DNA from: Kibdelosporangium aridum
GTDB taxonomy: Bacteria; Actinomycetota; Actinomycetes; Mycobacteriales; Pseudonocardiaceae
Direction: 5' to 3'
NCBI RefSeq assembly: GCF_900176515.1
Contig: NZ_FWXV01000009.1
Coordinates: 124,001-188,000, forward strand
DNA: 64,000 nucleotides
Shown here: positions 1 through 12,104 of the stretch, piece by piece
Numbering within the stretch: the stretch's first letter is position 1
Layout: each line of letters begins with the position of its first letter
Notes under the pieces: generated by a model
Told to the model about the DNA's origin: nothing
Databases searched by the model: none
What the model saw: the letters and a program-made list of their open reading frames with translations, nothing else
Made by a program: the position numbers and the translations under genes

Positions 1-6
1 ACCGCC

Positions 7-282
7 TCATCGGTCATCAGCGAGACAGATCCGGCACGGGCGAGCTGTCGGGTACTCATCGAGATCGGACTGGCTGCCGCAGATCTTCACGTAAGGTCCG
101 GTCCACTGCGAACCTCGTGTCGGCGTTCCACTGATCGTCCGGCATGTGGCTCGATGAAGGACGAGGTTGTTCGGGTTCAGGCTTCGCTCTGCGTTGATGA
201 CGTAGAGATCAGGGTGCGCTGCTTGCCACGCGAGGTAGCCCTCGTCGTCATCGACGAATGTCTGCGCCGCTGCTCTGGCCAT
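7..282 (-). CDS. small cysteine-containing hypothetical protein
   Basis: A 91-residue protein read from ATG at 282, with a purine-rich GAGAAGG stretch a few bases upstream. An in-frame ATG 33 bases further upstream would give 102 residues. The C-terminal half has regularly spaced cysteines: HRATC, then KICG, then RPCRIC. The closing CxxC, with an earlier His and Cys, suggests a small zinc-knuckle-like fold. No enzyme motif, signal peptide or membrane segment is visible. I recognise the pattern as typical of small conserved actinobacterial proteins but cannot name a function. It is divergent from metH and separated from it by about 600 bases. Confidence 0.6.
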   Translation of the reverse strand: MARAAAQTFVDDDEGYLAWQAAHPDLYVINAERSLNPNNLVLHRATCRTISGTPTRGSQWTGPYVKICGSQSDLDEYPTARPCRICLADDR

Positions 283-780
283 GGGGCCTTCTCTCAGTGC
301 GGGAATGCTCGCCATGCCCGTCGTTCGATGTGCTCGCGGTGTTGCCGGATGTCCGTGGCGACCTCAAAACGTAACGGCGTCAATCCCAAGATGTGAGAGC
401 AGGGAGCGGTACGCGATCCGTACCGGTTGGACGCCAACTTGGGGGAACGCATACACCGTGCACGGCAGTTCTGCCGAGGTCAATCACGAGGTCAGGACCC
501 GTGCGAGGAGTAACCGTGCCCCTGTTCGGTTGCCGGGTGGTCGCGGCAACGCCTGGCTGCAATCACATGTCCATGTCCAGCACCGTTAAATTGGTAAAGG
601 ACAGGTAGGCGAGTGGACCCCCTTGCCGATGTCACGCAACGTAAGTGCCGAGGGGATGCCGGCGTAGACGTCAGAGCCGCGATGAGGATCTTCTCGGCGT
701 TCCGCACGCGGGTGAACAGCGGCGGTTCGGACAACGAGAACACTTGGTCGAGGCTAGCTGGAGGATGTGTGCAAGGCTCG
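283..780. other. intergenic stretch upstream of the metH leader
   Basis: About 500 bases with no convincing gene on either strand. Short open frames exist but lack a ribosome binding site, a recognisable domain or the GC3 pattern of neighbouring genes. The metH promoter is probably near the downstream end, but I could not pick out a confident -35/-10 pair. Confidence 0.5.
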
Positions 781-805
781 TGCTTTCCCGGTAACCTACG
801 TGCCC

Positions 806-898
806 TAGGCCGAGAGGCGCTGCAACGGACCGCGCCGGTCCGCCACGCTCGGTCTGCCACGAAGGCTAACAAGGGCGCCTCCCAGATGATGGGAGGCG
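806..898 (+). promoter_or_regulatory. SAH riboswitch with ribosome-binding-site switch hairpin, controlling metH
   Basis: The conserved core of the S-adenosylhomocysteine riboswitch is present: GAGAGGCGCTGCAACGG followed by CCGCCACGCTCGG. Seen directly: P1 pairs CCGAG (810-814) with CTCGG (848-852). P2 pairs CGGACC (826-831) with GGTCCG (837-842). A pseudoknot pairs AGGCGC (815-820) with GCGCCT (875-880). Downstream, CGCCTCCC (876-883) can instead pair with GGGAGGCG (891-898), which contains the ribosome binding site six bases before the metH ATG. The two pairings share bases 876-880, so they exclude each other. Inference: SAH binding forms the pseudoknot, frees the ribosome binding site and turns metH translation on. 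That fits removal of homocysteine when SAH accumulates. Confidence 0.9.
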
Positions 899-902
899 AT
901 TC

Positions 903-4489
<3,587 letters not shown>

Positions 4490-4505
<16 letters not shown>

Positions 4506-4738
4506 AGGAACTGGTCGTAGAGGCCGGTCTTCAGCTTCAAGATCGCTTCCTCGACCCGGACGGAACTCTGCCGGGCCCCAGCCGACTCGGCAAGCTGCGA
4601 AAGCCGCATGCCGAGTCGGCCGGAGTGCGTGAGCGACAGCGGTGAAGCCGCTGCCAGCGGCCGGGATTTCGCGTCATGGACGTGATGCGGGTGGTAGAAG
4701 ACCGAGCGCTTGAGCAACAGCTCAATGAACCGGGGTGG
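4490..4738 (-). pseudogene. possible gene remnant or small ORF, C-terminal fragment
   Basis: Between the stops of metH and the DUF2891 gene, one minus-strand frame stays open to a TAG at 4490 with strongly GC-rich third positions. It reads as ordinary protein, ending EEAILKLKTGLYDQFLQLVS. There is no ATG near its upstream end, and only TTG or internal starts are available. Further upstream the frame merely runs antisense to the DUF2891 gene. It may be the 3' remnant of a larger lost gene or a very small gene with a TTG start. It overlaps the last 16 bases of metH. No family recognised. Confidence 0.3.
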
Positions 4739-4754
4739 GATTCTTGACCGGAAC

Positions 4755-5768
4755 CTAGGACTGCGCGCCGAGCTCGAGGTAGGCGGCGAATGTGCCGAGC
4801 CAATGTTCGGCCGCGTAGCCATAGCCGAACACGTAATCCCAGCCGACGGCGGAATGCGCCTCGAACGCCTCTCTCGCCAGCGAGACGTACCTGTGCGAGG
4901 AGGGCAACGACTCGGCGATCGAGCGCCACGCCCAGGCACGGGACAGGATCAGCCCGGACAGATGCGAGCCGTGGGCGCCGCTCGGGTCGTCCACGGGCGC
5001 CGGCTCGCGCAGGATCTGCCAGCGGTCGGCGGTCAGGTCCGGCAGGAAAGCGTCGAACCATTTAGCGAACTCGGTGCCGTCCATGACCCGGCGCATCAGG
5101 TCGGCCTCGGCCAGTGCGGGGGAGAGGAAGTCGGCCGCGTCCGGCTCGAAGCCGCCGTATCCGGCGTCGTCGAAATACCAGCGCAGTGCCGCGGACGTGC
5201 ACGCCTCAGCGAGTTCGGTGTCACCAGTGGCGCGTGCGGCGTCCAACACGAGACCAACTGCGAACGCGGTGTTCGCGTGGGTTCCCACTCGGACAGGGAA
5301 GCGTGCGTCCTGGATCCAGGTGAGCCAGTTCGCCCGGAGAACTTCATTGAGCGGAGCGACCGACCAAGCGGTTCCGGCGAGTTCCGCGTCCAACGTCAAC
5401 AACCATGCCCAGCCGTACGGGCGCTCCCAGTGGCGACCGGCGCCGGTGGAGAAGTACGCCGCCTCAGTCGTGCAGCCCTCGGGAGTGATCAACGAGGTGA
5501 GCACGGATTTCGCCGAGGCGGCCCCGGGTAAGTCCGGGTCGTGGCGCAGCAGCCGGGCCGCCAGCCAGGTCTGGTGCACGCACGAATGCCAGTCGTACGA
5601 CCCTGCGAACACCGGGTGCAGTGTGCGGTGCGGCACCAGGTCCTCGGGACCGGCGATCAGCCTGGTCCAGTGCACTGGATAGTCACGCTGGACGTTGGCG
5701 ACGGCGGTGTCGAGCAACCGGTTCGCGGTCTGCCTGTCCAACCGGGTCGTGCGGGGAAGTGGGGACAT
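4755..5768 (-). CDS. DUF2891 family protein
   Basis: A 337-residue soluble protein belonging, as I recognise it, to DUF2891. The hallmark segment HPVFAGSYDWHSCVHQTW lies near residue 50, with further conserved pieces ERPYGWAWLL and RVGTHANTAFA. The repeated Trp/Tyr/His pattern is reminiscent of an alpha/alpha-barrel, but the family's activity is not established to my knowledge. ATG at 5768 is preferred over an in-frame TTG three codons upstream, and a G-rich stretch precedes it. There is no signal peptide. It is divergent from aroG with only 56 bases between starts, so the two promoters must be compact or overlapping. Confidence 0.85.
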   Translation of the reverse strand: MSPLPRTTRLDRQTANRLLDTAVANVQRDYPVHWTRLIAGPEDLVPHRTLHPVFAGSYDWHSCVHQTWLAARLLRHDPDLPGAASAKSVLTSLITPEGCTTEAAYFSTGAGRHWERPYGWAWLLTLDAELAGTAWSVAPLNEVLRANWLTWIQDARFPVRVGTHANTAFAVGLVLDAARATGDTELAEACTSAALRWYFDDAGYGGFEPDAADFLSPALAEADLMRRVMDGTEFAKWFDAFLPDLTADRWQILREPAPVDDPSGAHGSHLSGLILSRAWAWRSIAESLPSSHRYVSLAREAFEAHSAVGWDYVFGYGYAAEHWLGTFAAYLELGAQS

Positions 5769-5824
5769 GACCCCCAATCCTGCCTGACGATAAAACCGTC
5801 TTGCCGACCTCTTAGGCTAGAGGG

Positions 5825-7213
5825 GTGAACTGGACCGTGGACGTGCCCGTGGACACGCTTCCCGAACTGCCCCCACTGCCGCCGCACCTGCGCAAGGCGC
5901 TCGACGAAGCCCTGGCCAAGCCGGCCGCGCAGCAGCCGGAGTGGCCGGACCAGGACAACGTGCGCAAGGTCCGCACGCTGCTGGAGTCCGTGCCGCCGAT
6001 CACCGTGCCCGCCGAGATCGACCGGCTGCACCAGCGGCTCGCCGAGGTCGCCAACGGCGAGGCGTTTCTGCTGCAGGGCGGTGACTGCGCCGAGACCTTC
6101 GCGGACAACACCGAGCCGCACATCCGCGGCAACATCCGCACGTTGCTGCAGATGGCCGTGGTGCTCACCTATGGCGCGAGCCTGCCGGTGGTGAAGGTCG
6201 GCCGGATCGCCGGTCAGTACGCCAAGCCACGGTCCAACCCCACCGACGCCCTCGGCCTGCCGGTCTACCGGGGTGACATCGTCAACTCCCTGGTCGCCAC
6301 GCCCGAGGCGCGGGTGCCGGACCCGTCCCGCATGATCCGCGCGTACGCCAACGCGGGCGCCGCGATGAACCTGCTGCGTGCCCTGACCGGCGCGGGCATG
6401 GCCGGCCTTGCGATGGTGCACGACTGGAACAAGGACTTCGTGCGTACGTCCCCGGCGGGTGAGCGCTACGAGGCGCTGGCCGCCGAGATCGACCGTGGCC
6501 TGCGATTCATGCAGGCCTGTGGCGTGCACGACTACTCGCTCGAGCACACCGAGATCTTCGCCAGCCACGAGGCGCTGTTGCTCGACTACGAGCGCGCCCT
6601 GCTGCGGATGGACGTCTGCGGCGAGGAGCCGAAGCTGTACGACCTGTCCTCGCACTTCCTGTGGATCGGCGAGCGCACCAGGCAGCTCGACGGCGCGCAC
6701 ATCGCGTTCGCCGAACTGCTGTCCAACCCGATTGGCCTGAAGATCGGCCCGACCACCAGCCCCGAGCTGGCGGTGGAGTACGTCGAGCGCCTAGACCCGC
6801 ACAACAAGCCGGGTCGTCTGACGCTGATCAGCCGGATGGGCAACCACAAGGTGCGCGACGTGCTGCCGGGCATCGTGGAGAAGGTCGAAGCGTCCGGCCA
6901 CAAGGTCATCTGGCAGTGCGACCCGATGCACGGCAACACCCATGAGTCCTCGACCGGCTACAAGACCCGGCACTTCGACCGGATTGTCGACGAGGTCCAG
7001 GGCTTCTTCGAGGTGCACCGCAGGCTCGGCACGCACCCCGGCGGCATCCACGTCGAGCTGACCGGCGAGGACGTCACCGAGTGCCTCGGCGGCGCGCAGG
7101 AGATCTCCGACACGGACCTGTCCGGCCGCTACGAGACCGCGTGCGACCCGCGCTTGAACACGCAGCAGTCGCTGGAGCTGGCGTTCCTGGTCGCGGAGAT
7201 GCTCCGCTCCTGA
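5825..7213 (+). CDS. aroG: 3-deoxy-7-phosphoheptulonate synthase, class II
   Basis: Condenses phosphoenolpyruvate with erythrose 4-phosphate, the first step of the shikimate pathway to aromatic amino acids. The 462 residues equal the length of the mycobacterial class II enzyme, and the opening MNWTVDVPVD closely matches it. Diagnostic segments are LLQGGDCAETF (near residue 83), with the metal-binding cysteine, then WQCDPMHGN, and HVELTGEDVTEC near the C-terminus. The start is GTG. A -10-like TAGGCT at 5813-5818 lies six bases upstream and no separate ribosome binding site is present, so the mRNA may be leaderless. A strong hairpin terminator follows the gene. In mycobacteria aroG also sits close to pknL. 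Confidence 0.96.
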   Translation: MNWTVDVPVDTLPELPPLPPHLRKALDEALAKPAAQQPEWPDQDNVRKVRTLLESVPPITVPAEIDRLHQRLAEVANGEAFLLQGGDCAETFADNTEPHIRGNIRTLLQMAVVLTYGASLPVVKVGRIAGQYAKPRSNPTDALGLPVYRGDIVNSLVATPEARVPDPSRMIRAYANAGAAMNLLRALTGAGMAGLAMVHDWNKDFVRTSPAGERYEALAAEIDRGLRFMQACGVHDYSLEHTEIFASHEALLLDYERALLRMDVCGEEPKLYDLSSHFLWIGERTRQLDGAHIAFAELLSNPIGLKIGPTTSPELAVEYVERLDPHNKPGRLTLISRMGNHKVRDVLPGIVEKVEASGHKVIWQCDPMHGNTHESSTGYKTRHFDRIVDEVQGFFEVHRRLGTHPGGIHVELTGEDVTECLGGAQEISDTDLSGRYETACDPRLNTQQSLELAFLVAEMLRS

Positions 7214-7228
7214 ACACGTCCATGAGAA

Positions 7229-7255
7229 TGCCCCCGGCGCGCCGCGTCGGGGGCA
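7229..7255. terminator. bidirectional hairpin terminator between aroG and pknL
   Basis: TGCCCCCG (7229-7236) and CGGGGGCA (7248-7255) form a perfect 8-bp stem. GCG/CGC pairing inside the 11-base loop can tighten it further. It sits 15 bases after the aroG stop, with aroG and pknL converging on it. Confidence 0.8.
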
Positions 7256-7344
7256 ATTTCATACGCCAAAGTTTTCCGGCAGCCGTCGTCGCAACCGCCC
7301 AGGGGGACCCCCGAATTTCACGTTACCCCAGGGGTCCGACAGTT

Positions 7345-9264
7345 TTAGCTGCCGAAGAAGTTCACCGCCACCCGGACCGTCGAGCCCTTCTGCACCCGGC
7401 TGCCCGGGTTCGGGCCCTGGGCGAAGATCCGCCGGTTGCCGCGGTCGTCACCGAACGCCAGCTCCAGCTTCAAGCCGAGTTTGTCCAGCTGTTCCTTGGC
7501 GTCGTTGATGCGTTTGCCGTTCAGGTCCGGCACGGTCACCGCGTTCGACACGGTCAGCGTGACCTTTTTCTCCTCGGACACGGTTCCGGCCACGGGGTCG
7601 GTCGAGATCACCCGGCCGCCGTCGACCCGTTCGTCGAACCGGGTGTTCACCGTGACGGTGTATCCGGCTTCCTGGACGAGCTGGCGCGCCTCGGCTTCGG
7701 TCTTGCCGCGTACGTCCGGCAGTGGCTTGAGCGGGGCCGGGCCCTTGCTGAGGACCATTATCACTTCGTCGCCGAGCTTGAGCTGTGTGCCCGGGCTGGG
7801 GGACAGGGCGACCACGCTGCCCTTCGGCGCGTTGTTGTCGAACCTGTCCTCTTCCGTGGACAGTTTCGGCTTGAGGTCCTGGGCCCGTAATGCGTTCTCG
7901 ACGTCCGGCACGGTCGCACCGGGTTCGACGTCCGGCACGATCGGCGGGCCGACCGAGACGTACACGTTCACGCCGGATCCCGGGATGAGCGTGCCGGTCG
8001 GCGGGTCGGTCCTGATCACCTTGTTGCGGGCGACCGAGTCGCTGCGGGACTCCACCACGGTGGGCACCAGTTTGGCGTCCTCGATCCGTTTCAGCGCGGA
8101 CTGCTTGTCCGCGCCGACCACGTTCGGGATGGCGACCGGCTCAGGCCCGGCGGTCAGGAAGATCGTCGCGACGATCGCCGCGACGGCCAGCACAGCGGCC
8201 GCGATGCCCCAACGCGGGATCGGGAAACGTTTGCGGGGTGGTTCCTTCTTCTTCTCGACCGGGGACCGGGGCGGCTTGGACGGTGGGTCCAAGTCGCTGC
8301 GCACCATGGCCCGCGTTCCCTGCGGACCGGGGACAGTTGGCGCTGCGGGCGGCACAGGCTCGGTCTGGACCGTGGGCATATCCGTGGCGACGCGAGGCAC
8401 GGTCTGCATGCCGTGCGCTGCAGCTGGGATCGGCACGAGTGGAGCGCCAATGGCGTGTCGCACACGCTCGACTTCCTGCAGAAACGCTCCGGCGTCAGCT
8501 GGCCGTGCCATCGGGTCACGGCGCGTCGCGCGCAGCACCAGCTCGTCCAGTGCCTGGGGGATCCCGGGTGCCGACAGGCTTGGCGGCGGGACGTCGTCGT
8601 TCACGTGCCGGTACGCCACCGAAATCGGGGTGTCGCCGACGTACGGCGGCTGGCCGGTGAGCATCTCGTACAACAGCAGGCCTGCCGAGTACACGTCGCC
8701 GCGGGCCGTTGTCACGCCCGTCGCCACCTGTTCCGGCGAAAGGTAGGCGACCGTGCCGAGGATGACGCTGTTGCTCGTGTTGTTCCCGCTGGCCATCGCC
8801 TTGACCAGGCCGAAGTCGCCGACCTTGACCACGCCGGACTTGCCGATCAGCACGTTCTCCGGCTTGACGTCCCGGTGCACCAGGCCGTTCTGGTGCGCCG
8901 CGGCCAACGCCGACAGCACCGGCTCGAGCACCGACAGCGCCAGCGGGACGGTCAGCCGGCCGCGTTCGACCAGCAGGTCACGCAAGGTGCCGCCGTCCAC
9001 CAGCTCCATCACCAGGAACACGTGGTCCCCGTCGAAGCCCTGGTCATGCACTGCGATGACGTTCGGGTGGTGCAGGCTCGCCGCGGCTCTCGCCTCACGC
9101 TCGAACCGGTCGACGAACGACTGGTCCTCGGCGAACCGGTGATCCATCACCTTGATCGCGACCGGCCGCTCGAGGCGCATGTCCATGCCACGGTAGACAG
9201 CCGACATACCGCCGCGGGCCAGCGGCGCGTCGACCCGGTAACGCTGCTCAAGCAACGTCGCCAT
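7345..9264 (-). CDS. pknL: membrane serine/threonine protein kinase with PASTA domains (PknL-type)
   Basis: A 639-residue receptor-like kinase. The cytoplasmic kinase domain (about 10-270) has the glycine loop GGMSAVY, the ATP lysine in AIKVMD, the catalytic loop HRDVKPEN, the DFG motif and an activation segment with TNSVILGT. A Pro-rich linker leads to one transmembrane helix (near 390-410). Four PASTA domains follow, each opening with PNVVG, PDVE or PDLNG-like motifs; they typically sense peptidoglycan fragments or lipid II outside the cell. ATG at 9264 (MATLLEQRY) is chosen over ATG at 9372 because the kinase fold begins immediately after it. The divergent winged-helix neighbour is of the type phosphorylated by mycobacterial PknL, hence the symbol. 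Confidence 0.93.
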   Translation of the reverse strand: MATLLEQRYRVDAPLARGGMSAVYRGMDMRLERPVAIKVMDHRFAEDQSFVDRFEREARAAASLHHPNVIAVHDQGFDGDHVFLVMELVDGGTLRDLLVERGRLTVPLALSVLEPVLSALAAAHQNGLVHRDVKPENVLIGKSGVVKVGDFGLVKAMASGNNTSNSVILGTVAYLSPEQVATGVTTARGDVYSAGLLLYEMLTGQPPYVGDTPISVAYRHVNDDVPPPSLSAPGIPQALDELVLRATRRDPMARPADAGAFLQEVERVRHAIGAPLVPIPAAAHGMQTVPRVATDMPTVQTEPVPPAAPTVPGPQGTRAMVRSDLDPPSKPPRSPVEKKKEPPRKRFPIPRWGIAAAVLAVAAIVATIFLTAGPEPVAIPNVVGADKQSALKRIEDAKLVPTVVESRSDSVARNKVIRTDPPTGTLIPGSGVNVYVSVGPPIVPDVEPGATVPDVENALRAQDLKPKLSTEEDRFDNNAPKGSVVALSPSPGTQLKLGDEVIMVLSKGPAPLKPLPDVRGKTEAEARQLVQEAGYTVTVNTRFDERVDGGRVISTDPVAGTVSEEKKVTLTVSNAVTVPDLNGKRINDAKEQLDKLGLKLELAFGDDRGNRRIFAQGPNPGSRVQKGSTVRVAVNFFGS

Positions 9265-9374
9265 TCCAAGCCCGCCTCTTTCCTGCACGTGTGCGATCGT
9301 ACGGATCGGTTTGCTCCTTGTGGGTCGGCCTGCCTCATTTCTCATACGTGTGGCGTGTGGCATCGTGTTCATCC

Positions 9375-9743
9375 GTGAGTGCGATTCCCATTGCTGACGA
9401 TGTGCTCGACCCAGCGGTGGAGGTGTTGACCCTGCGGGAGGTGGCCGATCGCGTCGGCCGTCCGGTCAGCCGTGTCCAGCAGGCCCTTCGGGACCACCAG
9501 CTGATCGCGGTGCGCAGGCGTGGCGAGCTGCTCGTTCCGGCGATCTTCCTGACCGACAACGACGAAGTGGTCAAGGGCCTGCCAGGGACGATCACCCTGC
9601 TTGTCGACTCTGGCTACTCGCCGAGCGAGATCCTGCGGTGGCTGTTCACGGCCGACGAGTCGTTGCCGGGCACGCCGATCGAGGCGCTGCGTGGTGACCG
9701 GGGCCGTGAGGTCAAGCGCAGGGCCCAAGCCCTGGCGTTCTGA
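9375..9743 (+). CDS. Rv2175c-type winged-helix DNA-binding protein
   Basis: A 122-residue protein with an N-terminal winged helix-turn-helix (TLREVADRVGRPVSRVQQAL, about 20-45) followed by a short beta-wing and a helical C-terminus. It matches the Rv2175c family, the known substrate of PknL in mycobacteria, where phosphorylation blocks DNA binding. GTG at 9375 is chosen because conserved sequence begins there. The extra 28 upstream residues permitted by the open frame look like non-coding promoter sequence. It is divergent from pknL across a 110-base gap, so kinase and substrate are probably co-regulated. Its 3' end overlaps the crtB 3' end by 130 bases on the opposite strand. Confidence 0.88.
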   Translation: MSAIPIADDVLDPAVEVLTLREVADRVGRPVSRVQQALRDHQLIAVRRRGELLVPAIFLTDNDEVVKGLPGTITLLVDSGYSPSEILRWLFTADESLPGTPIEALRGDRGREVKRRAQALAF

Positions 9744-10630
9744 CCAGCGGCTTTCGTCGCAGCCGGCAGGGCGACTCGCAGTCGCTGGCCGGTGGGCACG
9801 ACCGCGCGCCGGTTCAGGATCTCGTAGTCCACGGCGACGATCTCGTCGAGGATGCCGCGGTAGAGCTTCGCCGCGGTGCTGACACACGGCCTTGACCAGG
9901 GCCGAAGCAGCTCGATGCCTGGCTCGGCGCGGCGGTAGATCGCCACCGTGCGCGCGACCATATGGGCTAACGCCCTGCGTATGTACGGGTCATGCCGCCC
10001 TGTCCTTCTGGCCCAACGCAACCGGTCGCGGTCGACACCGAACGCGGCCAGCTCGTCCATCGGCAGGTACACGCGGCCACGGTCGAGGTCTTCGCCGACG
10101 TCCCGCAGGAAGTTGGTGAGCTGGAACGCCTCGCCGAGCGCGGCGGCGTACGGTTCGGCCTCCTCCTGCGGCGACACTGTGCCGAGGACGGGAAGCATCT
10201 GCAGGCCGATCACGCTGGCCGAGCCGTAGACGTACTCGGCCAGGTCGGCATAGGTCTCGTACCGCTTGACGTGCAGGTCCATCCGCATGGACGCGAGGAA
10301 GTCGGAGAACAGCCGCCGGTCGATCCGGTAGCGCCGGACGGTGTCGGCCAGCGCGCGCAACACGGGTTGCCCGCCGTCCCACATGGTCCGCTCGAGCGCC
10401 AGCAACTCCATGGTCTGCTGGGACTTCGGCAGCGAGCCGTCCACGATGTCGTCCGCGACGCGCGCGAAGCCGTACAGCGCGTGCACCGCCGGGCGATCTG
10501 CGATCGGCAGCAACCGGGTCGCCAGGAAGTAAGTCCGGCCGTGACTGGCGTTGATGGCCTTGCTTTCGGCGTACGCGGCGCGCAGTTCAGGATCCGTGAT
10601 CCCGGCAGCGTCCAGTTCACGCGTACTCAC
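9614..10630 (-). CDS. crtB: phytoene synthase (squalene/phytoene synthase family)
   Basis: Joins two geranylgeranyl diphosphates head-to-head to give phytoene, the first committed carotenoid step. A 338-residue protein with both Asp-rich metal-diphosphate motifs: DDIVD (in ARVADDIVDG, near 55) and DVGED (in NFLRDVGEDLDRGRVYLP, near 185). The GTG start at 10630 is supported by GGGGGAGG six bases upstream. The C-terminal 40 or so residues are Arg/Ser-rich and atypical. They run antisense through the end of the Rv2175c-type gene, as if an original stop were lost. It works with idsA (precursor) and crtI (desaturase), which lie upstream on the same strand. Confidence 0.93.
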   Translation of the reverse strand: MSTRELDAAGITDPELRAAYAESKAINASHGRTYFLATRLLPIADRPAVHALYGFARVADDIVDGSLPKSQQTMELLALERTMWDGGQPVLRALADTVRRYRIDRRLFSDFLASMRMDLHVKRYETYADLAEYVYGSASVIGLQMLPVLGTVSPQEEAEPYAAALGEAFQLTNFLRDVGEDLDRGRVYLPMDELAAFGVDRDRLRWARRTGRHDPYIRRALAHMVARTVAIYRRAEPGIELLRPWSRPCVSTAAKLYRGILDEIVAVDYEILNRRAVVPTGQRLRVALPAATKAAGQNARAWALRLTSRPRSPRSASIGVPGNDSSAVNSHRRISLGE

Positions 10631-10670
10631 GAACACCCTCCCCCGACAAACACCGCGGCGCCAGCCTAGG

Positions 10671-12041
10671 TCATTTCGGCGAGCACCCGACCCACTGGGC
10701 AGGCGGGCATTGCCCCACACGGCCACGGTATGCGTCGACGAGTTGCCGGGCCAAAGCGTGTGCGGAAGCCGGGTCGCCCGTGGCCGCGACCTCGTCGACG
10801 ACACAGCCAGCGGTGCAGAATTTCAGCTGCTCATCGGGGATTTTGCGCCAGTCAGGGCCAGTGGCGACGCCGTACTTCCAGATCTGCTTGTCGTCTTTGC
10901 CCGCGTCGTCGCGGATCACGTAGACGTGCTGGTTGCCCTGCGGATTGGCCACTGGAGTCTCCGCAGAGCTCGCCAACGTGCGCAGGCCGGTTGGATCAGG
11001 CGGCGTGATAAGCGCCATAGCCGTCCATTCGGCGCCATACGGATGCTGCCCGGGCACGGACTGCGCGCGGCGGTAGAACTGCGTCCACTGCGGCGAGGAC
11101 AGCGTGCACGTCGCGCTGCCTGCCTGGCTGGGCTGCAAGGGGCCGACTCGGCTCTCGCACGAACCGATCACGTTGCCGCCACCGGTCCACGTCGCCTTGA
11201 CTGCCACCCGTACGGCCTGTTTGCCCACGTTGGTGAGCTCGACCACGATGGCGCAGCTGCTCACGCCGCAGTTCTGGAACTTGTGCGTGCCCTGCTTGAC
11301 CCCGGTGAACGGGTCGTACGCGGTCTCCAGTTCGGCGGTCTTGGCCGCGAGGTCACGGTAGAGCGCGGCCATGTCACTGGTGGCGTCCGAAACGCTGAAC
11401 GCCAGGTCACGCACCTTGGTCGGATCCGTCTTGCCCGACTTGGTCAGATCGAACCGGACCAGTCCGTACGGCGGGTTCACGCCCAGGTAGAGCACGCCCG
11501 CGTCGGTCGGCACCTCCAGGACGTCCTGACCGGCGACTTTGGTGCGTTTGACGGCGTCCGGCGTCTGGTTGGCGAGGGGTTTGCCGAACAGGCCCGGGAG
11601 CGTCTCGGTGTCGAAGATCCGCTCGATGTCGACGCCGAGCAGCACGCCGGGCGCTTTGACCCAGTGGTCGGCGACCGTCGGCGCGGTCGAGTCGGGGACA
11701 CCGGACAGCTTCAGCCAGAAATCCAGCCCGGCCTTGAGGTACAGCGTGTGGTCGACGACCAGCACGGTCGCGGGCAGCCCGTTCACCGACAGCTCGCCGG
11801 TCGCCTCACCGGCCTTGGTCACGGTCACCTGCATCGTGACGTTGTCGCCGGCCGGCGCGGTCAGCGAACCGTTGTACCGCACGGCACCGGCACTCCTGAG
11901 GTCCACAATGGACTGAGCGACCGCGTCGGCCGCGACCAGCTTGGGCGCGGGAGCGGGGCCGTTGGGTGACGGCTCGTCGCCGGTGCATCCGGCGCATAGC
12001 AGGACCGTCACCAACAGGGTGCCGAGTCCGCGCCGTATCAC
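10671..12041 (-). CDS. putative lipoprotein, unknown function
   Basis: A 456-residue protein with a lipoprotein-type signal: Arg-Arg near the N-terminus, a hydrophobic stretch, then LLCAGC with the lipidation Cys at about residue 19 (Cys at the -3 position is unusual). The mature part starts Pro-rich. It then shows a region (about 40-240) with alternating beta-strand character reminiscent of LprG/LppX-like lipid-binding lipoproteins, then a two-Cys beta segment (NCGVSSCAIVVELTN), and a C-terminal part with further cysteine pairs. It lies between crtI and crtB on the same strand, separated by 63 and 40 bases, so probable co-transcription. A role in carrying or anchoring a hydrophobic product is conceivable but only inferred from position. 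Confidence 0.75.
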   Translation of the reverse strand: MIRRGLGTLLVTVLLCAGCTGDEPSPNGPAPAPKLVAADAVAQSIVDLRSAGAVRYNGSLTAPAGDNVTMQVTVTKAGEATGELSVNGLPATVLVVDHTLYLKAGLDFWLKLSGVPDSTAPTVADHWVKAPGVLLGVDIERIFDTETLPGLFGKPLANQTPDAVKRTKVAGQDVLEVPTDAGVLYLGVNPPYGLVRFDLTKSGKTDPTKVRDLAFSVSDATSDMAALYRDLAAKTAELETAYDPFTGVKQGTHKFQNCGVSSCAIVVELTNVGKQAVRVAVKATWTGGGNVIGSCESRVGPLQPSQAGSATCTLSSPQWTQFYRRAQSVPGQHPYGAEWTAMALITPPDPTGLRTLASSAETPVANPQGNQHVYVIRDDAGKDDKQIWKYGVATGPDWRKIPDEQLKFCTAGCVVDEVAATGDPASAHALARQLVDAYRGRVGQCPPAQWVGCSPK

Positions 12042-12104
12042 GCGTTCAACGTTAGTTGACTACTGGCCGAAGTCGACTCGACGGCACGGTCCGGCACATA
12101 TTCG

